Source: Branchipolynoe longqiensis
Taxonomy: Eukaryota; Annelida; Polychaeta; Phyllodocida; Polynoidae
Reading direction: 5' to 3'
Assembly (NCBI GenBank): GCA_030323885.1
Contig: CM059188.1
Coordinates: forward strand, 116,783,974-116,847,973
Length of the DNA stretch: 64,000 nucleotides
Part shown: positions 45,183 through 55,431 of the stretch, piece after piece
Numbering within the stretch: the first letter of the stretch is position 1
Layout: each line of letters opens with the position of its first letter
Position numbers and translations under genes: made by a program
The notes under the pieces: generated by a model
What the model was told of the DNA's origin: nothing
The model's database searches: none
Seen by the model: only the letters and a program-made list of their open reading frames with translations

Positions 45183-45401
45183 TTAAAGGAAAATCAACTC
45201 TTTCATCCTTTTATAATTTTTTTATATTTGTTTTTGTTTTTGTTTTCGTTTCTATTTTTGGGGGGTGGATTTTTGGGAGGTGTTCTTACTTGCCTAGGGG
45301 GGTGGGCGGCGGCTTTCCAGTGAGTCGTGGTACCACCTGCCTGCGGGCGGTCATTGTTACACTGTATTAATGCCAGACTCACCACCAGATGGCCCTGTCG
45401 G

Positions 45402-45455
45402 CGTCCCGGCGTCCCGGCGTCCCGGCGTCCCGGCGTCCCGGCGTCCCGGCGTCCC
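45402..45455 (+). repeat. 9-bp tandem repeat GGCGTCCCG, ~6 copies
   Basis: Near-perfect CGGCGTCCC repeats are cut by the MITE at 45456 and resume at 45781-45808. Confidence 0.9.
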
Positions 45456-45780
45456 GGTGTCGCGGTTTAGATTCTCAGTGGGTTTAGAGTCTACGGTCGG
45501 GGTTCTGCGTATGCGCGTATTTGATTAACACGACCCGGGCAACTCGGGTCACCCGAGTTCCTAAAAATTCAAATAGAACACCGCAAGTGGAGTTGACAAC
45601 AACACGTGCCGTGTGCAAAAAGTTTAACCCACCTCTTGGCTGGGGTTGGCTAGGAGTGATGACGTCACATTTGTGCATCAAAAAGTCGCTAGGGTCACCC
45701 GAGTTGATTAATCGAATACGCCGTAATGCCGTTCGATTTTGACGCATGCGCAGGACCCCGAGCGTAAACTCCGCGACACC
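45456..45780. mobile_element. 325-bp MITE inserted in the 9-bp repeat
   Basis: The ends are GGTGTCGCGGTTTAGATTC and the complement of GGTGTCGCGGAGTTTACGCTC. Further in, CGGGGTTCTGCGTATGCG mirrors CGGGGTCCTGCGCATGCG. GGCGTCCC lies on both sides, but it is also the repeat unit, so the duplication length is ambiguous. The interior has paired GGGTCACCCGAGTT words and a TTGATTAA / TTAATCGA pair. Confidence 0.82.
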
Positions 45781-45819
45781 GGCGTCCCGGCCTCCCGGCG
45801 TCCCGGCGTCTCCAACCAG

Positions 45820-46135
45820 GTGCGTGTGTGGGTGTGCTGATGTGAGTTATTGATGTGTGTGCGTGTGTGTGCCGATGTGTGAGTGTACGCATGTGTGTGT
45901 GCTGATGTGTGAGTGTACGCATGTGTGTGTGCTGATGTGTGAGTGTGCGCATGTGTGTGTGCAGGTGTGATTCTTATGTTGGCGAGGGCGCGTGTATGCT
46001 TGTGGGTACTAGTGCTGTGTGTGTACTGATGGATATGTTGCGTGTGTCTGAGTGTATGGGTATTTGCTGTGTGTGTGAGTGAATGGGTATTTTCTTTGTA
46101 TGTAGGTCGATAAGTGCTATGTGTAAGTGGTACTT
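45820..46135. repeat. TG-rich tract with ~38-bp minisatellite
   Basis: GTGTGCTGATGTGTGAGTGT ACGCATGT repeats about three times (45866-45960), inside a longer irregular TG tract. Confidence 0.85.
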
Positions 46136-46146
46136 GTTGCATGTGT

Positions 46147-46429
46147 GTGACAGTGCACAGTCATGGTGACTTTATAGTGTTGCCCCACTGGGAGTGGGAG
46201 ACCAGGCTGCCAGCACTATGACCTGATATCCCACACAGTCATCACATTATCCTGACACTGAGCCAACCACTCCTAGTCCTATCCTATTATTATTAATGCT
46301 GATCGTCAGGCTGGGTATCGACAAGTATCAATTTGATAGGTCATTGGTTTGACTCGTCTGGGATTCCAACTCCCCACCTTCCGCACGGGAAGCCCACACG
46401 CGCTCATACCAATTTGGTCACTGCGTTCC
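46147..46429 (-). mobile_element. SINE family A, tail truncated
   Basis: Reverse copy from TGACAGTGCACAGTCATGGT to the head CATACCAATTTGGTCACTGC. Confidence 0.82.
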
Positions 46430-46523
46430 ATGAATAATTAAAGTTGTTTTGGTCATGTTACTGTACCTTTAAGGAAATCAGTTTAAGGATTCTGGTCTGA
46501 CATGACTGCAGTCACTGACCTTA

Positions 46524-47177
46524 AGGCTCAGTCACACCTTACCGGATTGGGGTATCGGATAGAAACCGGACACTGTCCGGTGAAATACGTCAATGTCCGG
46601 TTTATATACAGTTGGCATCCAGCATTTCTGTTCTGTCCCGTGGTGTCCGGTGTGTACGGTGGCAAGTGTTGAACATGCACAACACTTGTACCGGACACCG
46701 CCGGACTGATGTGTATGGTTGGTGTCCGTTTTAAGTCTGTTTAGTCCGTTTTATCCGGTTCATGTCCGGTACCCATCTGTTACGTCTCAGGTTTGTTTCT
46801 TGAAGAGTCCATTGATGGTGTTGCGGGAATTCGATCCGTCATTTTTTTATATGTTTTTGGTGCATCCGTGATCTGTTCGGTATGTGTCCGGTTGATGTTT
46901 GGTCCGTCCGTTTGACATTCGGTTTTCGCCCATCGGTTGACCTTTGCTTGTCCGTTGTTATCTGGCGTCGTCTGGTTATCGTCCGGTTATCGTCCGGTGG
47001 CTATTCGTTAATGTACGTTCCTTGTCCATTTAGCATTCGTTTTGTATGGCAGCCTTTGACCCGAAAGCGCAACATTTCGACACTTTTCGGTACATTTTCA
47101 TACCGAACACCACCGGACTAGAAAATTCTTTGTCCGGTTGTATCCGGTACTCAATCCGGTAAGGTGTGACAGGCACT
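46524..47177. mobile_element. MITE E3, CCGGT word family, TTA duplication
   Basis: 654 bp. The ends are AGGCTCAGTCACACCTTACC and the complement of AGTGCCTGTCACACCTTACC, flanked by TTA at 46521-46523 and 47178-47180. Confidence 0.88.
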
Positions 47178-47404
47178 TTACAGATGCTTCTGCCACCTGT
47201 GGACACAAGTGTCCCTCACTGGACACAATCTAGAATGCACCAGGGTGACTTGGTGGAAGTGGGTGTGTGGGCTCTGATTCATGGAAGTTACTTTGTCATT
47301 GACAGCTGACATTTAGAAGCATGTGCTATGACAGATCAAATAGGGAGCGGAGTTTGGGATCGGAGGCTGCCTTATGCTTAAGTCACATACCATGCTGCAG
47401 CCGC

Positions 47405-47475
47405 ACGGTTCTGCGGTCTGCGGTCTGCGGTCTGCGGTATGCGGTTTGCGGTCTGCGGTCTGCGGTCTGCCGTGT
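47405..47475 (+). repeat. 7-bp tandem repeat TCTGCGG, ~9 copies
   Basis: GGTCTGC units with a few substitutions. They may form the interior of another word-type MITE whose left end would be AAGTCACATACCATGCTGC near 47380. I could not find a convincing matching right end. Confidence 0.8.
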
Positions 47476-47823
47476 GTAGATGGGATTTTTACAAATCGGA
47501 CGATTTTGCGGGCTGCGGTAGAAATGTTCACAAATCTTATCGGGTTGGCACGGCAATCGTAAAAGTCATGAAATTAATCAAACTGCGAGGCCATCGTGCA
47601 GCCACTGCACGGCAATTGCAATGTGCCTGTACGGTTTCTGCAAGGCTGCCGTGATGCTTTTCTGTGAATTAAAGAAATATTCCAAAATTTGAGTGAGATA
47701 AATGCATTTGAAAGTTTTTGACTTTCAGATCTTTTGTCTCAGATAATGCTCCGGCCGAAATCTCGATTACCGGCCGGGACCCTCCGTCAATTTCCAAAGG
47801 GGTCTAAACCTCCCTCCACACTG

Positions 47824-48150
47824 AGCGCGGTGGCCGAATCGGTAGAGCGCGGGCCTCATGTGTGGGAGATCGGGAGTTCGTTTCCCAGTCGAGTCAAACC
47901 AATGACTTTATATAAAATTGATATTTACCGCTTCCTAGCTAGGCGCTCAGCATTAATACGATAAGGCAAGGACTGGTTAACTCAGTGTCAGGATAATGTG
48001 ACTGAATGGGATATCGGGCCATGGTGCTGGTGGCCTGGTTTCCCAGTGGGGCAGCACTATAAAGTCGCTATGAGTGCGCACTGTCACAAGTCAGTACCCG
48101 TCCTGATATGACCATAGATGTTGCTAGGACGTAAAACAAGAAACAAAACA
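47824..48150 (+). mobile_element. SINE family A, near full length
   Basis: Head GAGCGCGGTGGCCGAATCGG TAGAGCG, B-box GGGAGTTCGTTTCCCAGTCG, full body, tail TTGCTAGGACGTAAAACAAG. Confidence 0.87.
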
Positions 48151-48264
48151 TAGTTACTCCCGCAGCACTATCTGACGGCTGCTGCTAAGCAACCGATTGA
48201 AAAAAATGTCAGAAGGCTGGGTTATGGACATAACCACATAAGTTTGTAATCCAATATGTTAAGT

Positions 48265-48563
48265 ACACTTATAATATTGTACGCCGCTAATTTTGGGTGA
48301 ATACTTGATGAAACCATGTAGATTACTAGACTTTAAAATTCAAATAGAGAGCTTTCTGTGGCTGCCATCATTGGTTTTTTTCTTGCATTCTCTACCAATT
48401 TCTCAATTTCGCAACTTTACGCCAATATAAATAAACACTGCATGCTGGAACCACCACTGCCACAGCTTATTTATAGTTAATTCCTACTGAAGCAGTGTTT
48501 TGCTCGGACTTCGGCAGGTTTGTCAGTCACCCCTACTCTGGATAGGGGTGAATCTTTTATCTC
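48265..48563 (+). mobile_element. Hairpin family H, diverged copy
   Basis: Interior GTAGATTACTAGACTTTAAA, CTTGCATTCTCTACCAATTT and AATATAAATAAACACTGCAT GC, ending CACCCCTACTCTGGATAGGG GTGAATCTTTTATC, as in the copy at 23975. Confidence 0.65.
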
Positions 48564-48572
48564 CCCTTCTCC

Positions 48573-49216
48573 CACCGGGTACTGTGGCCGAATCAGTAGC
48601 GCGCAGGCCTCACGTGCGGGAGATCAGGAGTTTGGTTCCCGGTCGAGTCAAACCAATGACTTACAAAATTGATACTTGTCGCTTCCTAGCCTGGTGCTCG
48701 GCTTTAACAGGACAGGACAAGGACTGGTTAGCTCAGTGTCAGGATAATGTGACTGAATTGGATATCAGGGCCGCATTCAGGGTCCGTCTCGGAGGCGCCT
48801 CGGCGATGTCTCGGCGATGCTTTTTGGTCTATTTGCGTTCAGGGTCCGTCTCGGCGATGTCTCGGCGACGCCTCCCTTTTCATAGTAGAGACAAAAAGCG
48901 TCTCGAAAATGGCCACCGTATCCAGTCGTTTCAGCCAATCACAGCGCAGCTTGTCCATTGCAAATGGCCGTCGCCTATGGGGGCGGCCATTTTCGAGGCG
49001 ACCAACTGCTGTTGTCATTCAGACTAGCCTGACGTCACGGGCGCCTCCGAGGTGCCTCCGAGACAGAGCCTGAACGCAGCCCAGGTCATGGTGTTGGTGG
49101 CCTGATTTCTCAGTGGGGGAGCACTATAAAATCATCATGAGTGTGCACTGTCACAAGTCAGTACCCATCCTGACATGACCTCAGATGTTGCCAGGCCATA
49201 AAACTCCAACAACCAA
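48573..49216 (+). mobile_element. SINE family A, split by a 313-bp MITE
   Basis: The first part is 48573-48768 (head CACCGGGTACTGTGGCCGAA to GAATTGGATATCAG). The second part is 49082-49216 (CAGGTCATGGTGTTGG to the tail TAAAACTCCAACAACC). The intact family reads GGGATATCAGGTCATGGTGC across the join, so the inserted block is exactly 48769-49081 plus one CAG. Confidence 0.92.
48769..49081. mobile_element. 313-bp MITE with CAG duplication (Harbinger-like)
   Basis: The ends are GGCCGCATTCAGGGTCCGTC and the complement of GGCTGCGTTCAGGCTCTGTC, about 30 of 35 bp matched. CAG lies at 48766-48768 and 49082-49084. The left end is repeated inside (GCGTTCAGGGTCCGTCTCGG near 48836). The 3-bp CAG duplication and GGCC start match the autonomous Harbinger at 49903, but the interior is unrelated. 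Confidence 0.92.
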
Positions 49217-49319
49217 GCATCTCCCCTTCTCCGATATCTCATTCATTCTCCAGCTTCCTGGCTGCCATCGTCATTACTCCTTCCCACACCCAATCTCCTC
49301 CCAGCCCATTCATTGGCCC

Positions 49320-49400
49320 CGATCCTCCGCGCCCCCCCTCCCCCCCCCCACCACACTCCGCCCCCGCAGCACCCCCCCCCCCCCCCCACACACACACAAC
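49320..49400 (+). repeat. C-rich tract
   Basis: CCCCCCTCCCCCC and ACACACACA runs. The Pro-rich frames are compositional. Confidence 0.85.
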
Positions 49401-49523
49401 ACCCCCAACACACACCTCCCGCCCCCTGCCCGCACCCCCTTCAGTGTCCTCCACACCCATCATCTCTCTTATTCATATCGATTAATCTAGCCCATTCCAG
49501 CCACCACCCACATCCTCCATCGA

Positions 49524-49832
49524 CACCCACACCCACAGCCACAGCCACAGCCACAGCCACAGCCACAGCCACAGCCACACCCACACCCACACCCACACCC
49601 ACACCCACACCCACACCCACAGCCACAGCCACACCCACAGCCACACCCACACCCACACCCACACCCACACCCACACCCACACCCACACCCACACCCACAC
49701 CCACACCCACACCCACACCCACACCCACACCCACACCCACACCCACACCCACACCCACACCCACACCCACACCCACAGCCACACCCACACCCACACTCAC
49801 ACCCACACTCACACCCACACCCACACCCACCT
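49524..49832 (+). repeat. Hexamer repeat CCACAC / CCACAG
   Basis: About 50 units of CACCCA or CAGCCA. It gives uninterrupted Thr-Pro, Val-Gly, Val-Trp and Cys-Gly frames; none is a gene. Confidence 0.96.
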
Positions 49833-50090
49833 ATCCACCAACCCTCCCTATTATCGCCCAACTCACCGCCTCCAATTACAGTAATTGACCTCTTCTCGCC
49901 AGGGCCCGTATGCATGGGCCGGAGCTAGGGACCTAACCGCGGCTATTTTGGCACCACGCGGCTAACGATCGAAAATCAGCATGCATGAGCCGGTGCCAGC
50001 GCTAGCCGCCGACCGTAGCCTAGGCTAAGTTAGCCTTCCTCCAGACCAGGGTTAACGGGGTATCCCAAGCGGTTAGTGGCGCAATCCAAG

Positions 50091-51736
50091 ATGGAGGTGT
50101 TTATGTTACGACGCTATCACAGAAGAGAACTGCGTAGGAACCGTATTTTCCGGGACAGGACTCATCCGTTTGAGTTATTCGATGATGTGGAACTTTTCAC
50201 AAAGTTCAGATTTCGCCGGCATGACATTCTGGCGCTAACAGACAGTGTGCACGAGCAGATAGAACATACGCCGCGGTTGGGGGCACTCACACCGCTACTG
50301 CAAGTGTTGGTAGCGTTACGCTTCTACGCGACAGGGAGCTTCCAAGATGTATGTGGTGAACTGATAGGCATCAATCAGTCTACAGTGTCTCGGACAGTAC
50401 CCAGAATCACGGATGCTCTCCTACGTCAACTGCCGCAGTTTGTAAAATTGCCTACTCAGGAGAACGCTAATAGGAGCAAGGTGAAAATATTCACTAACTA
50501 CGGCTTTCCGGGTGTATTTGGGTGCATAGACGGTACACAGATACGGATCGAGGCCCCCTCCAACTACGAACATGAGTTCGTTAATCGCAAGAACTACCAC
50601 TCGATAAATGTGCAGGTACGTTTGTATTATAATTTGTGGCTGTTAATATATCTTATAGGCCGCGTATGTGTCTGCAGTGTATTATGTGTGTGTTCCACAG
50701 TGTGCTATGTGTGTGTTTCTGTTTCACTGCAGATCCTGATGGCATAGCACTGTGCTCATGTAAAGAGAAATGCTCATGTAAAGAGAAATGCTTAGAAAAA
50801 CACCGATATTCTGTTGTTATTGTTGCGCAATATTGTCAACATTCATATGTCTGTGTCATGCAATTAATTGATTAAAGTCTGTTTGTGACTGCGAGCTGCC
50901 AAACCTAATCCAGTCTGCGGATATATTTCCAATAACGTCAGTGTGTTTTGGGGTGGGGGGCGTGGCGGAAAGAGTGCCGCAGGCTCTGCGTTTTGGTATG
51001 TGTGTTAGCCATATTACAAATATCTTACAAATATCTTATCTATCCCAGTCTGCCAGTCTGGGAAGGGACTAATGCTTGGCATTCTTAGTACTGATCTGAA
51101 TCCAATTACATTTACTGCTTACCATAGATTACAGTGCCATATGGTGTATGTGATTTGTCTTTGCAGGTGATCTGTGATGCCGACCTAGTGTTCATCGACT
51201 GCATCGTAAAATGGCCGGGGAGTGTTCATGATGCTAGGATCCTTCGCGAATCAGACCTATACGACGCATTCGAGAGCGACGAACAGAAACCCGTCGACGG
51301 TGTCCTACTTGGGGACAGTGGGTATATGTTGCGGGATTGGCTCCTGACACCATTCCTGAACCCCAACTCGCCTCAGCAAAGGGCTTACAATGTCCACCAC
51401 AAGTCAGCACGCGCACTAGTAGAGAGGTCCATCGGTATTTTGAAAAGGCGATGGCACTGCCTGCGAAGACTGCGTTTGGAACCAGTGAAGGCTTGCAACG
51501 TTATCACGGCATGCATCATCCTACACAACCGAGCAAGAATGCTTAACCTGGAAGTTCCGCCAGACTCGGAATCAGATGGAGATTCTGATGGGGACGATGA
51601 TGAAAACGACAACGAAGAATTTGATGGGGACGTGAACCAGCGGCCAGACAACTATAATCGGTCGGAACGGGTTCGATCTGCTGTCGGCAAAGCTGCCCGC
51701 CAGAGAACAGTGGACAATTTCTTTGTAAGGGAATAG
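50091..51736 (+). CDS. Harbinger transposase (HARBI1-like DDE nuclease), 364 aa, two exons
   Basis: Exons are 50091-50615 and 51167-51736. The intron begins CAG|GTACGT, ends TTTGCAG|GTG and is phase 0; translation runs smoothly ..YHSINVQ|VICDADLVF. The start is the ATG at 50091 (AAGATGG context); the in-frame GTG 15 bp upstream would not be used in animals. Residues about 80-110 (GSFQDVCGELIGINQSTVSR) form the helix-turn-helix typical of the family. The DDE_4-type catalytic residues are visible: Asp147 in GCIDGTQI, Asp197 in GSVHDARIL and Glu261 in ALVERSIGILKRRW; LLGDSGY (222-228) is also conserved. The acidic C-terminus (SESDGDSDGDDDEN) is followed by a basic end. The length is normal for Harbinger transposases (~350 aa). 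It cuts the element out and inserts it at a CAG/TWA triplet; it normally needs the Myb-like partner encoded opposite. No lesion was seen. Confidence 0.94.
50616..51166 (+). other. Transposase intron (551 bp)
   Basis: The donor GTACGT and acceptor TGTCTTTGCAG fit the animal consensus. The exon-1 frame read through the intron hits a stop near 50747, which is why the unspliced frame appears as two pieces. The interior has (TGTGTG) patches and a duplicated CTCATGTAAAGAGAAATG. Confidence 0.9.
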
Positions 51737-51754
51737 ATGTATAGAATTAACACT

Positions 51755-53836
51755 CTAGTATATGTTGTAGGCTATAGGAGAACAGGCATGCTGGTAAAAT
51801 GGATAACAACAAGAATATAAGTGGGTTTGGTCAAAGTGCGGTTTATAGCTGAATGAAACCCTTACAAAAGTATTGACCGAAAGAAACACATATGTAATTA
51901 ATCTGTTTTCCCCCAGCTCCTTTTGCAGCTTTTCGATTTCCAGCCTTTCGCGTATATGCTGTGCTTCGATTAGTTCCGTGTGTGCCTTTAGTCTCGTTGC
52001 GTTTAATATTTCTGACTCTATCTGGGCTTGCATCAGAGTAACCTTGGTCTTGCTTTCGTCTGATGCACTTTGAAGAAACTGTATAAACGAAGCCCGTTCC
52101 TCGCTGTCGCTGCTGTTTTCCTGGCTGAGTCGTTTACGCGACCTGCCTGGAAGGACACCTCTAGACCGTCGGATGCCTGTCCAGCGTCTGCTGGTCACAT
52201 CGGCGTGGAGTTCCCGTTCCCGTTCATTAGGTTCCGCTGTGACGGTGATGTTACCGTCTAGTTCCGCCACAACCACAGGTGCGCAGACGTCAACTGTCAT
52301 GAGAAAGGATCAGTTTAGGTGTTGTTTATTGTAGTTTGTCTAACGCGCAAACCAAATGCTAGATGTGTAGGTTGGTGGTAGAGGTATAACTCTTAGTGGT
52401 AAGCACTGTCGCTATCGATGTCGATGTTTACAATTCCAAACAAATTCACCTCATACTGTATATTTTCCATATTCACATTTTTTGCTAGTTGACATTTGTA
52501 TCTCCCCCCCAGTGTTCTCAGTCGCTCGGCCTACCTGGTAGAGAGAACGGTACGCTGAAGGTATTTGGCTCGCTGGTGGATGATCCAGGTAGAGGTGTAG
52601 ATGAAGCGCTCGGTCTCCTTATGTCAGCCATGGAGAGTGATGTCGACATGGTAGGGCTGCAGCAGGAGATGTCGTCATCCCCATTACTCGGAAATAGTTG
52701 CTGCGACACGCCCATCGGACAACCTTCAGGCAGCACACAGGGCCCTGAAAATGATTAGTATGAGGTTGACATGGTCAGCTACTAGGTTCCACTGTAGCTG
52801 ATAATTGTTTCCAAATCTAGGGAAGATGGGTGTTGTGAAATTTCTATTTTTCAGTGTGGTTGACATTGAAAACGAATAGTACATGGTGGGAGAAAAAGGT
52901 ATTTGCACTTATTTACGGGTTGGCTTTGTACTAAACATGGATTTGTTGACGAGTTAGCAGATACGTCCGCGTTATTACTCTAATTACTACTGTAGGGAAT
53001 AAACGCATTTTCAGTGTGGTTTTAATTGTATCGCAGAATGCACGATAAGTCTACGATAAGTATAGGGAGAGAATTACATAATGTAGTGACCAATTACATA
53101 ATGTAGTGATGTAGTGATTACATAATGTAGTGATGTATCGCTGCCACATGCTACCAAATATACTCACTGACGAAGCTGGCCGGACACGTTGCTGCAAGAG
53201 AGGAAGAAAAAGGTGTGTTGATAATGCATAAGAAAAAGTACCCATTTGTGAAAATAAAAGGACTAAAATCAATTAGTGTGTTAGCTGTTATGAACAATGT
53301 TAATGATTTCTGATATTATGATAAATAGTATTTAAACAGTAACAATGCCATAATATAGTTAAAAAAATGTTGCATTTACATCCAATACATTTCCAATTAT
53401 TACGTGTTATGTACTATCTCGTGTAACAAGTAGCAATGTTTTCTGTCAACTTACCAGTCATTCCCTGTAGGAGGCTGGATTCACTACCGAGGATATGGAG
53501 CACTCTCTCCTCGTAGGGGAGAACAGCAGAAACCGGAGGCCCTCCGCCTGTTTGCATGGCCCTTCTCTGACGCCCGATGACCTCCGACTTGAGTGTTTTC
53601 CACTTTTCCTTTACCTCTAATCTAGACCGCCTTGCAATCGCACACGAATTAACCGCAGCTGCCACCCTGTCCCAGGCGAGGTTCTTCTCTTGGGCGGTGA
53701 TTTTGCTATTGAATGACCCAAAAAGTACTGCCCTCGCTAACAAAACCTCATCCAACAGCACACGGATCTCGCAATCGGCGTAGTTGGCTTTCCTCGGCCG
53801 CTTGCTGGCTGACGAAAAATCTACAGGAGATGCCAT
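51755..53836 (-). CDS. Harbinger Myb/SANT-like DNA-binding protein (NAIF1-like), 384 aa, four exons
   Basis: The inferred exons, 5' to 3' on the minus strand, are 53836-53455, 53191-53168, 52744-52535 and 52293-51755. Donors are CTG|GTAAGT, TCA|GTGAGT and CAG|GTAGGC; acceptors are TTGCAG, TTTTCAG and GACAG. All introns are phase 1 and total coding is 1,155 nt, divisible by three. The ATG lies in ACCATGG context. Residues 14-95 form a trihelix Myb/SANT-like domain (ANYADCEIRVLLDEVLL, W55, VKEKWKTLKSEV with W79), as in nuclear apoptosis-inducing factor 1-like and Harbinger second proteins. A basic stretch RRSRGVLPGRSRKR (247-260) may be a nuclear signal. Residues 280-337 form a charged coiled coil (MQAQIESEILNATRLKAH..ERLEIEKLQKEL). 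The 24-nt exon 2 is the least certain; skipping it keeps the frame. The tail after ENRL could instead be spliced away. It should help the transposase bind and enter the nucleus. Convergent with the transposase, 18 bp between the two stop codons. Confidence 0.8.
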
Positions 53837-54082
53837 GGTAGAGTTTGATAGAATAACGTGGTCAACGACTGAGGAGCTGTGACAACAACTACAGCGAGAA
53901 TGATGCTGGGCTTCGCTGGTTCCGCGGCGGCGATACTGTAAAATAGCGGTGCTCGCCGATGGTCACCGGGATCAGCTACAGAGGGCTTTCCCAAATCTAT
54001 AAATACGTACGCGGTTAGCCAACCGCCCCGGTTAGAGGACCCGTGCATACTGTTTGACCTACTTCACCGACCCCATCCTAGC

Positions 54083-54100
54083 CGCGGATAGCTATCCGCG
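54083..54100. promoter_or_regulatory. Perfect 18-bp palindrome near the Harbinger right end
   Basis: CGCGGATAGCTATCCGCG is self-complementary and lies 51 bp inside the right end. It is a plausible binding site for a dimer of the Myb-like protein or transposase. The left subterminal region has CCGCGG and GCCTAGGC words but no full match. Confidence 0.5.
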
Positions 54101-54154
54101 ATATAGCGTGTAGCTCCGGCTACGCGTAGCAGCGGCCCATGCATACGGGCCCAG

Positions 54155-54600
54155 GTGGCGACATTGTAGCGCTACACGTCGTCATGACCCTCGGTAGATA
54201 CAAGTATTTTTTATGTGCTTAAAAAAATACATTGATTAAAATTAATATATGAATACAGTTTTCACAGATGTATTATGGTGGTAATTAGTTCCGTGTTGAA
54301 TTCTTTCTGTATTTACCCAATATATTATGAAGATTTGAAATGCCAATCCAAAAATTGACTTAAATTTTTGTTTAATTATCTGAAGTGAATTTTAATTCTC
54401 ACTAATTCCAAGTTGCTTGTGAAGAAATGGTTATGGAGCAACGAACAAAACAAAACAAAGAAATGTAAAAAATTAACTTTTTGGATGTTTGACCACAATG
54501 TTTATCTCAATATTCGCATTGGCTTTTACAGGGTTTTGCACCTTAACTCTTCGTATGTTTAATATTACCTTAGTTTTGCTACAATGGCAATGCCGGTCTT
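54155..54600. other. No gene recognised
   Basis: AT-rich flank of the Harbinger element, with no coding motif or named repeat. Confidence 0.45.
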
Positions 54601-54601
54601 C

Positions 54602-55275
54602 AAGTTGCACAGTCCGATGGTTTTGAGTTTCTGTCATTTTCTGAGAAAAATATATTAGGTTGATTATTATAATCTACATTACTTTAGTTTGAAGTAACTT
54701 TCCTTTAAAATAATTAACTTAGGAAATATTTTTCGTGTAAAAATGTCAAATTAATTTTGACATGTTTGTCAAAACTCTGACCCCCATAGGCTTAAGCAGC
54801 AGTAACAGGTTCTATTAAAGCTGCATGGTCCGATGAAAATATCAAATTTTCAAAACCAAAACAATTATCTAAATTTGATTCTACATATCTACCTTAGATA
54901 CTGGTACACTTATTAAACAGTTGTCGCCACATAGAAGGGAATACTGAGGCAATTGAATAGAACCTGTTACTCAGAAGGCTGTGGTGTCAGAGTGTTGGCG
55001 TGCTTGCATGGTTCCACTTCAAATATCTCAAAAGTTAGCCACTTAAAATAAAAGTTACTTCAAGCTAAAGTAAGGTACATAATAATGATCAACCTAATGT
55101 ATTTATCTCAGAAAATTTCAGAAACTCAAAACCATCGGACTATGCACCTTTAAATTGGATTATTATGCCCTTCTAAGCAGTGTCAAATGCTTAATAAGTG
55201 CACCAGTATCTAAATTGGATATGAAGGTTCAAATCTAGATAAGTGTATTGCTTTTGAAAATTCGATGCTTTATTC
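54602..55275 (+). mobile_element. TTAA-MITE (family T), split by an inverted copy of itself
   Basis: The outer forward copy is 54602-54818 (AAGTTGCACAGTCCGATGG .. GTAACAGGTTCTATTAA) and 55150-55275 (TTAAATTGGATTATTATGCC .. TTCGATGCTTTATTCAGAC). The split point corresponds to the same TTAA as in the compound copy at 17682-18400. Confidence 0.87.
54819..55149 (-). mobile_element. TTAA-MITE (family T), nested inverted copy
   Basis: 331 bp. The ends are AGCTGCATGGTCCGATG and the complement of AGGTGCATAGTCCGATGG, flanked by TTAA at 54815-54818 and 55150-55153. It contains the empty site AAAAGTTACTTCAA used to validate MITE E4. Confidence 0.88.
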
Positions 55276-55431
55276 AGACTTTAACTCAGGGCTATATCAC
55301 GACATTAGATGGGAGGGCAATACAAAAAAATGGTGCAAAATGCTGAAGACTAATATCCAGCATTTTGATGTAGACTCCAAATTTATTAGCACGTTTTCAC
55401 TCTACCCCAGATATATCTGGCACGTCTCTAA

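Larger units (their letters stand above)
49903..54151. mobile_element. Complete autonomous PIF/Harbinger transposon, 4,249 bp
   Basis: Perfect 18-bp terminal inverted repeats: GGCCCGTATGCATGGGCC at 49903-49920 and its complement at 54134-54151. The 3-bp target duplication CAG lies at 49900-49902 and 54152-54154, as is normal for Harbinger elements (TWA or CWG). Inside are two convergent genes, a DDE transposase on the plus strand and a Myb/SANT-like protein on the minus strand, the standard Harbinger gene pair. Subterminal features include a TIR-like repeat GCATGCATGAGCCGG at about 49979 and a perfect 18-bp palindrome CGCGGATAGCTATCCGCG at 54083-54100. Matching ends, a clean duplication and open frames suggest a young copy. 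Confidence 0.95.

Noticed and set aside
44375..45370. 331-codon Asn/Thr/Ile frame and its poly-Leu antisense frame
   Set aside because: Produced by an uninterrupted AAC/AAT trinucleotide array; there is no non-repetitive domain on either side.
49897..49902. CCA as the Harbinger target duplication
   Set aside because: It would require unequal ends; CAG on both sides with identical 18-bp ends fits better and matches family habit.
49313..49915. Thr-Pro, Val-Gly, Val-Trp and Cys-Gly frames
   Set aside because: All come from the CCACAC/CCACAG hexamer repeat read in different frames.
50636..50875. Small frame inside the transposase gene
   Set aside because: It lies mainly in the intron defined by GTACGT and TTTGCAG; not conserved content.
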